Below are positions 1-9,397 of a DNA stretch of 64,000 nt, piece after piece (the stretch's first letter is position 1; each line of letters opens with the position of its first letter). This DNA comes from Oscillospiraceae bacterium (lineage in GTDB: Bacteria; Bacillota; Clostridia; Oscillospirales; Ruminococcaceae), in the NCBI GenBank assembly GCA_017466865.1, contig JAFTTI010000013.1, forward strand, positions 124,001-188,000, written 5' to 3'. The notes beneath the pieces are model-generated. The model saw only the letters and a program-made list of their open reading frames with translations. It was not told the origin of the DNA and searched no databases. The translations under genes were made by a program, and so were the position numbers.

Positions 1-328
1 CAACAAGAGTTTTTCCTTCACCTGTTTTCATTTCGGCAATTCTTCCCTGATGAAGAACGATAGCACCTACTACCTGAACGGGATAGGGCTTTTTGCCGAG
101 AACACGCCAAGCTGCTTCACGGCAGGTTGCAAGTGCTTCGGGCATTATATCATCGGTAGATTCACCGAAAGAAAGTCTGTCCTTCAATTTGTTTGTCATA
201 TCTTTGAGTTCGGCATCCGACATCTTTGAATATTCTTCTTCGAGGTCGAGAACCTTCTGCTTAATCGGTTCGATACGCTTAAGTTCCTTTGCGCTGTAAG
301 AACCGAAAATTTTATCTAACATTGCCAT
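1..328 (-). CDS. secA: SecA preprotein translocase ATPase, N-terminal part (cut by window edge)
   Basis: This is the first ~109 codons of SecA, the ATPase that drives proteins through the SecYEG channel at the membrane. The reverse translation opens MAMLDKIFGSYSAKELKRI, then continues through the typical helical N-terminus and the PYPVQVVGAIVLHQGRIAEM stretch to the MKTGEGKT Walker A approach at the window edge. The start could be the ATG at 328 or the ATG two codons later. A GGCGGAGTGAG ribosome site precedes it. The rest of the gene lies outside the window. The family is clear from these motifs; the remainder cannot be judged. Confidence 0.93.
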   Translation of the reverse strand, partial: MAMLDKIFGSYSAKELKRIEPIKQKVLDLEEEYSKMSDAELKDMTNKLKDRLSFGESTDDIMPEALATCREAAWRVLGKKPYPVQVVGAIVLHQGRIAEMKTGEGKTLV

Positions 329-377
329 TTTTTCTCACTCCGCCTTATTTATTTTGATATAAAAACAATCAACTGTT

Positions 378-406
378 ATTTTAACACATAATGGTGTCAA
401 AGTCAA
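378..406 (-). promoter_or_regulatory. sigma-A-type promoter of secA
   Basis: Reading the minus strand, a TTGACT -35 box and a TAAAAT -10 box are separated by exactly 17 bp. They lie ~50 bp upstream of the secA start, in the 100-bp gap after ung. This suggests secA has its own promoter. Confidence 0.7.
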
Positions 407-428
407 TAATTTTCTGTCAACAAATCTG

Positions 429-1094
429 TTAAATCTGCCAATTTATTTCTTCTATACCGTTTGATTTTAAAAACTCGTTTGCTTTTGAAAAATGACGGCA
501 TCCGAAAAAGCCGTTATATGCCGAAAGAGGACTCGGATGTGCTGCCTCTAATATCTTATGATTCGAATTTGTTATGAGCGTTTTCTTGTTTCTTGCATTT
601 CTTCCCCATAGAATAAAAACCATAGGCTTTTCGCGGTTATTGAGATGAGAAATCACAGTATCGGTGAAAATTTCCCAGCCTTTACCCTGATGAGAATTGG
701 CTTGTCCTTCTCTTACTGTAAGAACAGCATTGAGAAGAAGAACGCCATCCTCTGCCCATTTTGTCAGAGTTCCGTTTTCGGGTTCTTTAAAGCCTATATC
801 ATCGTGAAGTTCCTTGAAAATATTTTTCAGCGATGGGGGTTTTTCTATTCCCTCTCTTACAGAAAAACAAAGTCCGTGTGCCTGGCCTTCTCCGTGATAT
901 GGGTCCTGACCTATGATAACCGCTTTGACCTTATTGTAGGGTGTATATTTAAGCGCATTGAAGATGTCATACATATCAGGAAAAATTTTTCTCGTAAAAT
1001 ATTCCTGCTTTAAAAATTCGCGAAGTTTAAGGTAATATTCCTTTTCGAATTCTCCTTTGAGAATTTCATCCCAGTCGTTGCCTATATTAACCAT
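429..1094 (-). CDS. ung: Uracil-DNA glycosylase
   Basis: Family 1 uracil-DNA glycosylase removes uracil from DNA as the first step of base excision repair. The 221-residue protein carries the water-activating motif [18 protein letters not shown] and the second active-site motif [14 protein letters not shown], with FILWGRNA between them. Length fits the family (~220-230). An upstream ATG at 1160 would add 22 hydrophobic residues unlike the family. The ATG at 1094 follows a good GGAAGGGG ribosome site and gives the usual N-terminus ([16 protein letters not shown]), so I chose it. The gene lies just upstream of the secA promoter on the same strand and appears to be a single-gene unit. Confidence 0.95.
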   Translation of the reverse strand: MVNIGNDWDEILKGEFEKEYYLKLREFLKQEYFTRKIFPDMYDIFNALKYTPYNKVKAVIIGQDPYHGEGQAHGLCFSVREGIEKPPSLKNIFKELHDDIGFKEPENGTLTKWAEDGVLLLNAVLTVREGQANSHQGKGWEIFTDTVISHLNNREKPMVFILWGRNARNKKTLITNSNHKILEAAHPSPLSAYNGFFGCRHFSKANEFLKSNGIEEINWQI

Positions 1095-1229
1095 AACCGA
1101 AACCCCTTCCGACAATACAAAATACATAAACATTATATCATAAATCAACGCAATAATCAAACTAAGAAACAGTATAGAATTATAACTGTGTCAAAACTGT
1201 CGTAATCTTCGTTTTTTTTGACAAAAAAC

Positions 1230-1258
1230 TTGATATATATGTAAAAACGTGGTACAAT
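1230..1258 (+). promoter_or_regulatory. Promoter of the hybrid histidine kinase
   Basis: TTGATA and TACAAT boxes are separated by 17 bp, ~40 bp upstream of the kinase ribosome site. A TTGACA at 1218 is too far from any -10 box to be used with it. Confidence 0.65.
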
Positions 1259-1300
1259 TATCTGATAGATGAAGCCTACATTGAATTGGAGGGATTTGTT

Positions 1301-3907
1301 TTGTATCCTTTTTTAGTATGTTTTCAGCTTATATTGGTTATTGCAGCCGTTGTTACCCTTGTAGAAATCATATCTTCAAATCCGTTGCTTGAAGGGAAAT
1401 ATCTCTTTATTGCTCTTTGCGGGGCGATAGTTCATTCGACAGGGTATCTTATAGAAATAACATCAAAAGATCTGAGTTCTGCGATGGTTTCTGTAAAGTT
1501 TCAGTATTTAGGGCTTTGTTTTGGATTGTTTATGCTTCTGATGTATTCTTTCAAGGCTTGCAGAACAAAACTTCCCGAAATTGTAAAAGGCATTTTTCTT
1601 CTGGTAAATACAATTACTTGTCTGCTTGTTTTCACAACGGATGTTATAGACCATCAGCTTTATTATAAATCTTTTTCTTTTGAAACCGAAGGATTGTATC
1701 CTCATCTTGTTCTTGTAAAAGGACCTTATTATTACATACATACAATCACTGCACTAATAATGATAGTCGTTCTTGTTATTATGGGAGTTTTACGATTTTC
1801 TGCAGCAGCAAAAGCAAATATACAGGATACAAAATTCGTAGCTGCGATAATCGGAGTAGGTTCTTTATCTGTAATCGTTGTTGTACTCTACAATACAGGT
1901 GCGCTTCAGTATTACGATCCTTCTTCGCTTCTTTTCGTTCTTATGTGTATCTTCATAAGATTCAATATCTATGACATAGGCGAAAGTGCTATGCAGATTG
2001 TAACCGAATCCATAAACCAGAGCATCATTGTTGTCGACAAAAACTATATGTATATCGACTGCAACCCTGAAGCGAAAAAGGTTTTCCCTGAACTTGAAGA
2101 AGGCAATTTTGAAAGAAAGAGAATAGGCTCATACCTTACCGTTCTCGAAGACATATTCGTTACACAAAGCAATCACGAATTCAAGATAAGAGATAGATTT
2201 TACCGTGCAGATGTATTCCCTGTAACCTCTAAAAACTCTGATAAAATATCAGGTTATGCCGCTTGTATAACCGACTGCACACAGAGTCATTTCAATATGA
2301 GAGATATTATTGAAATGAAAAACAAGGCAGACAACGCAAACAGAGCAAAAAGTGAATTCCTTGCAAATGTTTCGCACGAAATAAGAACTCCTATGAACTC
2401 AATTCTCGGTATGGCCGAACTTGCACTCAAGGAAGATATGAGTGACAGCGTAAGAGAAAAGGTCGGCGATATAAAGGTTGCAGGAGATACACTTTTAACG
2501 CTTATAAACGACATTCTCGACTTTTCAAAAATCGAAGCAAACAAAGTCAGCATAGAAAATGTCCATTATCATATCCCTTCGCTTATTATGGATGTTACAA
2601 ACATAATCGGAGTAAGGCTTTCAGAAAAGAAAATCTCATTTGAGGTTGATGTCGAACCTTCTATCCCGAATATTCTTTCGGGTGACGAAAAGAAGATAAA
2701 GCAGATTCTTATAAACCTTCTCGGAAATGCTGTAAAATACACCAAAGAAGGTTCTGTTGCCTTTATTCTCAAATGGGAGCAGAAAGGCAATATGGCAATT
2801 CTCAAGGGCGAAGTAAGAGATACGGGAGTCGGTATCAGAGAAAGCGAAATCGGAAACCTTTTCCAGAGCTTTCAGAGAATTGATTCAAGAAAGAACCGTT
2901 CTATCGAAGGTGCGGGGCTTGGTCTTACCATAACAAAGAAATACCTTGAACTCATGAGCGGAACTATCGAAGTAGAGAGTATTTACGGGAAAGGCTCGTC
3001 TTTCTTCTTTACAATTCCCCAGCTTATAATCGACAATACGCCTTGTGAATTTGACCTTAACAAGAGAAGAAATGTTCAGAAAACATTTGTCAACTCATTC
3101 TTTGCGCCCGACGCCAAAATCCTTGTTGTCGACGACAACCAGACAAACCTAAAGATTGCATCGGGATTCCTTAAAACATATAAAATCGAGCCTGATACAG
3201 CGCTCAGCGGAAAAGAATGTCTTGAAATGGTTGAAAAGAAGGAATATGACATTATTTTCCTTGACTATATGATGCCTGTTCTTGACGGTATCGACACATT
3301 ACAGCTTATTAGAGCAAAATCGGAAAGCGAAAACGACTATTTCGCGAATGTTCCCGTTGTTGCGCTTACTGCGGATTCGGTAAACGGTGCGGAAAAGAAA
3401 TTCATGTCAGTAGGTTTCCAGGGGTATATCTCAAAACCCATTGATGCCGAAAAACTCGAAGATACACTTGCTATATTCATTCCACCCGAACTTGTTGTTA
3501 TAAACGATTCTATGGATGAACAGCCGACAGAAATAACAAATAATCTTTGCCTTTCTATAAATGGTGTCGACATAAATGAAGGTATATACAACAGCGGTGG
3601 AAATCCTGACGATTATGTTGAAATACTCAAAATCTTCCTTGAATTCGGCAGTGATAAGATGTCAAAGATAAAGAAACATTATGATGATAAGAATATCTTT
3701 GATTATACAACGGAGGTTCATTCTCTCAAGAGTTCTTCAGCAAATATAGGTGCGGCTGAAATATCCGCGCTCGCTAAAGAACTCGAATTTGCAGGTAAGG
3801 ATAAAAACATCGAACTTATAGAAGAAAAAACAGATAAGTTACTTTCGATGTATTCCGAACTGCTTGAAAACATAGCGGTTGCAATAAAAGAATATGACAA
3901 TCGCTGA
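1301..3907 (+). CDS. Hybrid sensor histidine kinase with receiver and Hpt domains
   Basis: An 868-residue membrane phosphorelay kinase. About seven membrane helices fill residues 1-220, resembling the 7TM histidine-kinase sensor region. A PAS-like segment (IIVVDKNYMYIDCNPEAKKVF) follows, then the dimerisation/phospho-acceptor helix SEFLANVSHEIRTPMNS with His359. The ATPase domain has its N box (LINLLGNAVKYTKEG), DTGVGI and GAGLGLTITKKY. A receiver domain (KILVVDDNQTN) has Asp655 in IIFLDYMMPVLDG, and a C-terminal Hpt domain has His807 in EVHSLKSSSANIG. I chose the TTG at 1301 because GGAGGG lies 7 bp before it; the reading frame is open from 1286, but that would put the ribosome site inside the gene. 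All phosphotransfer residues are present. The signal is unknown. It is followed 20 bp later by a triple-receiver protein, the probable partner. Confidence 0.9.
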   Translation: MYPFLVCFQLILVIAAVVTLVEIISSNPLLEGKYLFIALCGAIVHSTGYLIEITSKDLSSAMVSVKFQYLGLCFGLFMLLMYSFKACRTKLPEIVKGIFLLVNTITCLLVFTTDVIDHQLYYKSFSFETEGLYPHLVLVKGPYYYIHTITALIMIVVLVIMGVLRFSAAAKANIQDTKFVAAIIGVGSLSVIVVVLYNTGALQYYDPSSLLFVLMCIFIRFNIYDIGESAMQIVTESINQSIIVVDKNYMYIDCNPEAKKVFPELEEGNFERKRIGSYLTVLEDIFVTQSNHEFKIRDRFYRADVFPVTSKNSDKISGYAACITDCTQSHFNMRDIIEMKNKADNANRAKSEFLANVSHEIRTPMNSILGMAELALKEDMSDSVREKVGDIKVAGDTLLTLINDILDFSKIEANKVSIENVHYHIPSLIMDVTNIIGVRLSEKKISFEVDVEPSIPNILSGDEKKIKQILINLLGNAVKYTKEGSVAFILKWEQKGNMAILKGEVRDTGVGIRESEIGNLFQSFQRIDSRKNRSIEGAGLGLTITKKYLELMSGTIEVESIYGKGSSFFFTIPQLIIDNTPCEFDLNKRRNVQKTFVNSFFAPDAKILVVDDNQTNLKIASGFLKTYKIEPDTALSGKECLEMVEKKEYDIIFLDYMMPVLDGIDTLQLIRAKSESENDYFANVPVVALTADSVNGAEKKFMSVGFQGYISKPIDAEKLEDTLAIFIPPELVVINDSMDEQPTEITNNLCLSINGVDINEGIYNSGGNPDDYVEILKIFLEFGSDKMSKIKKHYDDKNIFDYTTEVHSLKSSSANIGAAEISALAKELEFAGKDKNIELIEEKTDKLLSMYSELLENIAVAIKEYDNR

Positions 3908-3927
3908 TTTAACGGAGGTCTTTTAAA

Positions 3928-5034
3928 ATGATTCTTGTTATTGATGATTCTGCAGCAAACTCGGTTGTTCTGAAATTCGGTCTTGGCGAAAGATACAACC
4001 TCAAATTTGCAAACTCCCCTAATTTCGCTGCGGATATTCTCACAAGAGAACAGATAGGTGCTATTATTGTAAACGCCGATATGGAGTCTTCATCGGGGAT
4101 TTATATTTTAAGAAGAATAAAAAATCTTCAGTCGGTTTCAAAGATACATACAATAGTAATTGCCGCGAATTTAGGTCTTGCAAGAGATGAATGTTTCAAT
4201 ATTCCTGAAGTTTCTTTTATGAATCTTTATTCAAGCAAAGAAGATGTGCTTATGGAACTTTCGAAATATCACCTTCCCGAAAAAACTCCTGAAGACGCAC
4301 CCGAAGACGAAAACAAGAAATGTATTCTTGTTGTTGACGATGACGAAATTGCGCTTCGTACTCTTCTTTTCCAGTTAGGACATGACTATACTGTAATAAC
4401 CGCATCATCGGGGCAGGAAGCGTTTGAAAAAATGGCTTCAAGAAGGCCTGATGCTATTCTTCTTGATGTTCGTATGCCGGGAATGGACGGAATAACATTC
4501 TTCAAAAAGATGAAAGCTATCGCTGAATACAGAGAAATTCCGACAATTTTCCAGACGGGTGTTGCTGATGTTGAAACTGTATGCGAATGTATAAGCATAG
4601 GTTCTGACGGATATGTAATAAAACCTGTTCAGAAAAATATGATTATTGAAAAAATAGAAGAAGTTCTTGGAAAAGAGCTTTCTAAAAAGCATATTCTCAT
4701 AATAGAACCCGACAATGAAATATGTAAAATTCTTAAAAATCACCTTGAGGAAGATTTTAAGATAAGCATCGAAAGTTCAATTTCGTTTGCGCTTTACTTC
4801 CTCGGAAAACAAGCGCCCGACCTTATTCTTCTTGATGACGAAAATCCCTGTTCCGCTTATTACAAGATAAGAGCGAAAAGCATAAATTCGCCTATCATTC
4901 TTCTTTCAAGAATGTGCAACAAGAGAACTATTCTTGAAAAATGTATATCACTCGGTGCATCAGGGCTTATAAACAACCCTTATAACAAGAACGAAATTAT
5001 GGAAAACATAAAATTCGCACTTGATATTCCGTAA
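3928..5034 (+). CDS. Triple-receiver response-regulator protein without output domain
   Basis: A 368-residue soluble protein made of three receiver-like domains. Domain 1 (residues 1-115) has the acidic pocket VIDDSAANS, but the phospho-acceptor position is Asn49 (AIIVNADMESSSG), so it probably cannot be phosphorylated. Domain 2 (131-248) is complete: VVDDDE, Asp180 in AILLDVRMPGMDG, Thr210 and Lys232. Domain 3 (254-366) is divergent, with Asp303 in DLILLDDENP but IIEPDNE in the acidic pocket. There is no DNA-binding, GGDEF or other output domain, so it may relay phosphate or act by protein contact. GGAGGT precedes the ATG. It sits 20 bp after the hybrid kinase and is followed by a terminator, so the two form one operon. 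Confidence 0.85.
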   Translation: MILVIDDSAANSVVLKFGLGERYNLKFANSPNFAADILTREQIGAIIVNADMESSSGIYILRRIKNLQSVSKIHTIVIAANLGLARDECFNIPEVSFMNLYSSKEDVLMELSKYHLPEKTPEDAPEDENKKCILVVDDDEIALRTLLFQLGHDYTVITASSGQEAFEKMASRRPDAILLDVRMPGMDGITFFKKMKAIAEYREIPTIFQTGVADVETVCECISIGSDGYVIKPVQKNMIIEKIEEVLGKELSKKHILIIEPDNEICKILKNHLEEDFKISIESSISFALYFLGKQAPDLILLDDENPCSAYYKIRAKSINSPIILLSRMCNKRTILEKCISLGASGLINNPYNKNEIMENIKFALDIP

Positions 5035-5040
5035 AGAAAA

Positions 5041-5069
5041 GTCCCCCGTTTTTAAGGGGGACTTATTTT
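5041..5069 (+). terminator. Terminator of the kinase/receiver operon
   Basis: Inverted repeat GTCCCCC...GGGGGAC followed by ACTTATTTTTG, 7 bp after the stop codon. It overlaps the end of the minus-strand gene 5052-5447. Confidence 0.85.
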
Positions 5070-5447
5070 TGTCATTATTCCGACATAAGCCATGGCAGAA
5101 TATTCTGTTTCACCCGAAAGTTTTATGAGAGGAATTTCAAACGGCTCATATTTCTTTCCGTTTAAAGAAAAAATTTCTCTCTGGACAGAAACTACTATTT
5201 CATCATCAGAGTTACTGCTATACCCTATGGTATCTTTTGCGCCACCGCAGGTTATTACATTTACCTTTTCTGACGAAAGTATTTTCAGCGCTTCCTTGTC
5301 ATCCGAAGAAACGATGACATCTGAATTTTCAGGGATTTTTTCTATTACAGAATTATCTCCCGAAATACAGACAACTATATTTTTGTCGGAAAGTCTTTTT
5401 AAAGATGAAGAAATATCATCATCAGAAGAAAACAGACATACAACCAT
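5052..5447 (-). CDS. Hypothetical protein, 131 residues
   Basis: I do not recognise this family. The small acidic protein begins MVVCLFSSDDDISSSLKRL and has alternating short strands and helices (NIVVCISGD, SDVIVSS, VNVITCGG), a Rossmann-like pattern, then a more variable C-terminus. There is no signal peptide or membrane helix. The ATG at 5447 follows AGGGCGG. A start at 5489 would add 14 residues and leave only a short gap after the upstream gene. It lies directly behind the FAD-dependent oxidoreductase on the same strand and is probably co-transcribed. Its end overlaps the convergent terminator. Function unknown. Confidence 0.6.
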   Translation of the reverse strand: MVVCLFSSDDDISSSLKRLSDKNIVVCISGDNSVIEKIPENSDVIVSSDDKEALKILSSEKVNVITCGGAKDTIGYSSNSDDEIVVSVQREIFSLNGKKYEPFEIPLIKLSGETEYSAMAYVGIMTKISPP

Positions 5448-5500
5448 AAAAACCGCCCTGCAATTTACTTTTTCAAGTAATATATGCAAAGCGGTTTTAA

Positions 5501-7087
5501 TTATTCTTCACTATAAATTTTCATTATTTCAATGGCGGTTTTTATTCCGTCAACAGAGGCACTCATAATACCTCCCGCATAGCCTGCACCCTCACCTGTA
5601 GGGTAAAGATTAGAGAAAGAAACTGATTTTCTTTCTTCGTTACGTAGTATTCTTACAGGTGATGAAGTTCTTGTTTCGGGCGCTGTGAGAAGCGCGTTTC
5701 TATCTTTGAAACACTGCATTTTATTCCCGAATTTCATAAGTCCCTTTCGCATCATATCGGTTATAAACGACGGAAAAAGTTTATCGAAATCGGCTTTTTC
5801 AATTCCTATCGCGTAACTCGGATTTACCGAAAGATTATCTATCCCAACTTTTTTATCAAGGAAATTTCCGACAGAAACAGCAGGAGCACGATAATTCTTT
5901 CCGCCGAGGATAAATGCTGTTTTTTCGATATTTCTCGCAAAGTCAACACCATCTAAAGCGTTCTTTCCGAAATCATCGGGTGAAACAGAAACAACGACCG
6001 CTGCATTTGAGTTTTCGGCATTTCTTGAAAATTCACTCATTCCGTTTGTTACAACGGTTTCTTCTTCGCTTGACGACGGAACAACATACCCTCCGGGACA
6101 CATACAGAATGTATAAACTCCCCTTTCGCCCTCGCGGTAAGAAAGTTTGTATTCTCCTTCGGGAAGTAATGGGTTGTCGTAATTTTTTCCGTAAAGACTT
6201 TTGTTGACTTCTACTCGTTTATGCTCTATTCTTGCACCCACAGAAAAAGGTTTGGGTTCTATAAAAACGCCTTTTTTAAGTAGTGTTTCAAAAGTATCCC
6301 TTGCACTATGACCTATCGCAAGAATTACTGCGGAGCATTTTATTTCATCATCTTTTGTTACAACAGATTTTATTCTGTCGTTTTCTATAATAAAATCTTC
6401 TGCCTTTGTATTGAAACGGATTTCTCCGCCAAGTTCTGTTATGTGGTTTCTGATATTTTTAACTACCGTACGGAGTTTGTCCGTTCCGATATGAGGATTT
6501 GATTTTGTAAGGATTTCCTTCGGTGCACCGAATTCTGCAAATCTTTTTAATGCATAGGAACAGAGTCCATCGCCTATACGGGTTGTGAGCTTTCCGTCTG
6601 AAAATGTTCCGGCTCCGCCTTCGCCGAACTGAACATTGGAAGATGTATCAAGAACAGCGTTTTTAAAGAAATTTTCTACCGCCTCTACTCTTTCGTCGAC
6701 CGATGCGCCTCTTTCAAGAACTATCGGACGATAGCCGTTTTCAGAGAGTATAAGAGATGCCATCATACCCGCAGGACCGAAACCTACAACTATTATTCTT
6801 CCGTCCTGACGAAGTTTTCCCTTAACGATAACAGGCTCTTTCTCTTCGTAATATTTAACACCGTTTTTCTCTGAAATTTTCTGTTCAAGTTTTTCAGAAG
6901 AAAGCGTTAAACACACGCTTGAAACGAGTTTTATATCATCGTTATGTCTTGCATCAAGAGAGGTTTTGTTTATTGCGGAAGATACCACATCCGATGTTTT
7001 TAAACCTGCTTTTTTTATAGATTGAGAGATGATTTCTTCTTTTTTAGATGAGAGCGGAGTTTTTATCTCCGAAACTATTATAGGCAT
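5501..7087 (-). CDS. FAD-dependent oxidoreductase of the NAD(FAD)-utilizing dehydrogenase type (COG2509-like)
   Basis: A 528-residue flavoprotein. After an N-terminal domain of ~90 residues comes the FAD-binding motif IIVVGFGPAGMMASLILSE with the GxGxxG-type glycines, then VLERG and the family block VQFGEGGAGTFSDGKLTTR. Further motifs typical of this group are GVYTFCMCPGGYVVPSSSEE and a C-terminal YPTGEGAGYAGGIMSASVDG, which closes the FAD site. The family is common in anaerobic Firmicutes, but its substrate is not established. It has an AAAGGA ribosome site and begins just after the terminator of the cdaA-cdaR unit, with the hypothetical gene 5052-5447 behind it. Confidence 0.88.
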   Translation of the reverse strand: MPIIVSEIKTPLSSKKEEIISQSIKKAGLKTSDVVSSAINKTSLDARHNDDIKLVSSVCLTLSSEKLEQKISEKNGVKYYEEKEPVIVKGKLRQDGRIIVVGFGPAGMMASLILSENGYRPIVLERGASVDERVEAVENFFKNAVLDTSSNVQFGEGGAGTFSDGKLTTRIGDGLCSYALKRFAEFGAPKEILTKSNPHIGTDKLRTVVKNIRNHITELGGEIRFNTKAEDFIIENDRIKSVVTKDDEIKCSAVILAIGHSARDTFETLLKKGVFIEPKPFSVGARIEHKRVEVNKSLYGKNYDNPLLPEGEYKLSYREGERGVYTFCMCPGGYVVPSSSEEETVVTNGMSEFSRNAENSNAAVVVSVSPDDFGKNALDGVDFARNIEKTAFILGGKNYRAPAVSVGNFLDKKVGIDNLSVNPSYAIGIEKADFDKLFPSFITDMMRKGLMKFGNKMQCFKDRNALLTAPETRTSSPVRILRNEERKSVSFSNLYPTGEGAGYAGGIMSASVDGIKTAIEIMKIYSEE

Positions 7088-7113
7088 ATGAATATCCTTT
7101 CATAAGTAAAAAT

Positions 7114-7138
7114 CTGAGGGACTATATAAGCCCCTCAG
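7114..7138 (-). terminator. Terminator after cdaR
   Basis: Minus-strand hairpin CTGAGGG...CCCTCAG followed by ATTTTTAC, 7 bp after the cdaR stop codon. It separates the c-di-AMP genes from the flavoprotein gene. Confidence 0.8.
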
Positions 7139-7144
7139 TAAATT

Positions 7145-8431
7145 TTATTTTTCTTTTGCCTGGAATGCTACTACCTGACTTCCTGTTGCCCACACAACAT
7201 CATCGCCGGGAACATAGACCTTGATAGGTGCTCTGATATAGACATTACTTGTGATACTGCTTGAAACAGAACTCAAATCAAGCTGAACAACTATATCGTC
7301 AACTGTAAGTCTTTCGAGAACATCAGCCTCGCCGACAAATGTTATATCCCATCCTGTTGTTGCAGGAATAATATCGTAATCGGCAGGTTTATTTATGATA
7401 ACAATATCATTTCGGCTTACCGTTATCATTCTTGTTGTAAGATTTTCAAGCGGGAATTCGAGTGTTACTTCGCTTACCTGAGAAAGATTTTCCATTTCAG
7501 ATTCCTCAGTAAATTCCAAAGGAACTGTTACTGTGTAACCGGGAGTTACTTTTCGAAGGTCGATTGTGCAAAGATAAATTTCGCCCAGATTCTCGATTTT
7601 CTCGGGAGGAGCAGCAACTTCTATTTCTTCAACGCTCTGTGTATATTCAATATCCTCAAGTGAGATATTTTCGGGAACGTTTATGAAACTTACAACGAGA
7701 GGCAATGTTCTTCTCATTGTTACGGGAACATTTATCGCGAATGAATTTTTACTGAGCGATAAACCTTCGGAAGAAATAACTGTATTGTTATGATAGAGAA
7801 CAAGATTATTACCTTCTGAAATTTCCTGAGATTCGGTAAGTTGCATTTCAGAAAGATTCTGAATTTTACATTTTGTAATGTAATTCACTCTTTCTTCGGG
7901 GCCTGTTATTGTTATTGACGGAGTTGTTACTTCGGCATTGCCTTTAAGATAACCATCCGCCGCAACAATGTTGGGAATATCTGCTGTTAAATCAAAACTC
8001 TTTGAAATAATTTTATCAAAGCTTACTTTTATTTTATCGGGAACAACTGTATATTCAAAATCGGCATCTTTATCCTTACATTCGATATTCAGTTTCAGTT
8101 CATATTCACCTGCATCGTTTACTTCTGTTATTTCGGGTTTTGCTACGAAATCAGATGATGAAAGGCCGCCTATCGATGCACGCTGTCCCTTGATAGTTGC
8201 TTTTACCGTCTGTTCAGACATATCGATTACACTAAGGCGGTTTCTTTCAGCAACCGTTCCTTCTAAATCAACTTCTACTGCAATATTACGGTAGGTTACA
8301 GTTGTTGTCGGATAGGCTGAAACAGATATTATAAACCATGCGCCGAGTGCTATTAAAAGTGAAATGATTCTCATTCCGAAATCTTTTCGCATATTAACAG
8401 CAAGTTTTTTGAAAAATTCTTTTATTTTCAT
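7145..8431 (-). CDS. cdaR: CdaR/YbbR-domain regulator of diadenylate cyclase
   Basis: A 428-residue protein with an N-terminal membrane anchor (residues ~20-40, ISLLIALGAWFIISVSAY) and a long extracytoplasmic part built of YbbR-type beta domains of ~80 residues each (e.g. VTYRNIAVEVDLEG, PDKIKVSFDKI, SITITGPEERVNYITK). CdaR is known to bind the cyclase CdaA and modulate cyclic-di-AMP synthesis. Its ATG overlaps the cdaA stop codon by 4 bp, implying translational coupling. In many Firmicutes glmM follows as the third gene; here a terminator follows instead. Confidence 0.9.
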   Translation of the reverse strand: MKIKEFFKKLAVNMRKDFGMRIISLLIALGAWFIISVSAYPTTTVTYRNIAVEVDLEGTVAERNRLSVIDMSEQTVKATIKGQRASIGGLSSSDFVAKPEITEVNDAGEYELKLNIECKDKDADFEYTVVPDKIKVSFDKIISKSFDLTADIPNIVAADGYLKGNAEVTTPSITITGPEERVNYITKCKIQNLSEMQLTESQEISEGNNLVLYHNNTVISSEGLSLSKNSFAINVPVTMRRTLPLVVSFINVPENISLEDIEYTQSVEEIEVAAPPEKIENLGEIYLCTIDLRKVTPGYTVTVPLEFTEESEMENLSQVSEVTLEFPLENLTTRMITVSRNDIVIINKPADYDIIPATTGWDITFVGEADVLERLTVDDIVVQLDLSSVSSSITSNVYIRAPIKVYVPGDDVVWATGSQVVAFQAKEK

Positions 8432-9297
8432 TCTTTATTACCTCTTGCCAGACGCTTTTTCTCTCTTTCAGTATACGCAGGTTTTTCGGTTATGAGTTTT
8501 GAGCGGAGATGCTTTCGAAGACTGTCTCTTGTAAAACCTCTCGAAAGTTCGCCGTTTTCAGCAACCGATATAGTTCCTGTTTCTTCGGAAACAACTATTA
8601 CGATAGCATCTGAAACTTCGCTCATTCCGATTGCCGCTCTGTGTCTTGAGCCGAGTTTTTTGTTTATAAGTTCTTCTTTCTGCGGTGCGGGAAGAAAACA
8701 AGCGGCAGCGATTACTTCGCCATCTCTTAAAATAGCAGCACCGTCATGAAGAGGAGTTTTGGGATAGAAGATGTTTCCGAAAAGTTCTTTTGAAGGAATG
8801 GCGTTAAGCCTTGTTCCTGTGTCGATATGTTCGCCGAGACGGATCTGTCTTTCAATAACTATGAGAGCACCAGTTGTTGTCGCTGAAAGTTCATCACATG
8901 AATCAGAGATAGCATCTATCGCTGTTTCCCATCTTGCGTTCATACCATCGGGTTCATTACCTGTTATAAAACCTATGCGCTTGAATTCTGTTCTACCCAT
9001 TTTTTCAAGTGCACGACGGATTTCGGGCTGGAAAAGAATGATAATTGCAAGGATACCTATGCTGAATACACTCTTTAAGATAAATTCGATAGCGCGAAGT
9101 CCTATTGCCCACGAGATAAAGTAAACAACAAGAAGAATACCAACGGCTTTGAGTAACTGGTTTGCCTTTGTTTCTCTTACAAGTTTCCATGCCTCGAATA
9201 TAAGGACGGCAAGGAGAAGAATATCTATTACATCCATAATCCTTATGGAACGGATTACGGATAAAACTTCTTCGATAAAGTTATAAATCGCTTCCAT
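8428..9297 (-). CDS. cdaA: Diadenylate cyclase CdaA
   Basis: A membrane enzyme that makes cyclic di-AMP from two ATP; c-di-AMP governs potassium and osmotic balance and cell-wall homeostasis in Firmicutes. The 289-residue protein has three N-terminal membrane helices (residues ~20-90) and a DisA_N-type catalytic domain with the two diagnostic motifs, DGA at 185-187 (TPLHDGAAIL) and RHR at 218-220 (GSRHRAAIGMSE). Length is close to the usual ~270-280. AAAGGAAG precedes the ATG. It forms a two-gene unit with cdaR. All catalytic residues are present, so it should be active. Confidence 0.95.
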   Translation of the reverse strand: MEAIYNFIEEVLSVIRSIRIMDVIDILLLAVLIFEAWKLVRETKANQLLKAVGILLVVYFISWAIGLRAIEFILKSVFSIGILAIIILFQPEIRRALEKMGRTEFKRIGFITGNEPDGMNARWETAIDAISDSCDELSATTTGALIVIERQIRLGEHIDTGTRLNAIPSKELFGNIFYPKTPLHDGAAILRDGEVIAAACFLPAPQKEELINKKLGSRHRAAIGMSEVSDAIVIVVSEETGTISVAENGELSRGFTRDSLRKHLRSKLITEKPAYTEREKKRLARGNKE

Positions 9298-9326
9298 ATA
9301 AACTTCCTTTCAACAGAGGTTTATGT

Positions 9327-9349
9327 AACGGGCGAATTATTCACCCGTT
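9327..9349. terminator. Possible weak terminator between the desulfurase-like gene and cdaA
   Basis: Inverted repeat AACGGG...CCCGTT with one internal mismatch, ~50 bp after the minus-strand desulfurase stop. The minus-strand tail is poor in T while the plus-strand side is T-rich, so its use as a terminator for the minus-strand unit is uncertain. Confidence 0.4.
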
Positions 9350-9397
9350 TTATTAAGATAAACACTATTTTAATTGTAACAATTTTTGCCGATAAAT

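Noticed and set aside
1095..1160. N-terminal extension of uracil-DNA glycosylase
   Set aside because: It would add unrelated residues, and the good ribosome site belongs to the ATG at 1094.
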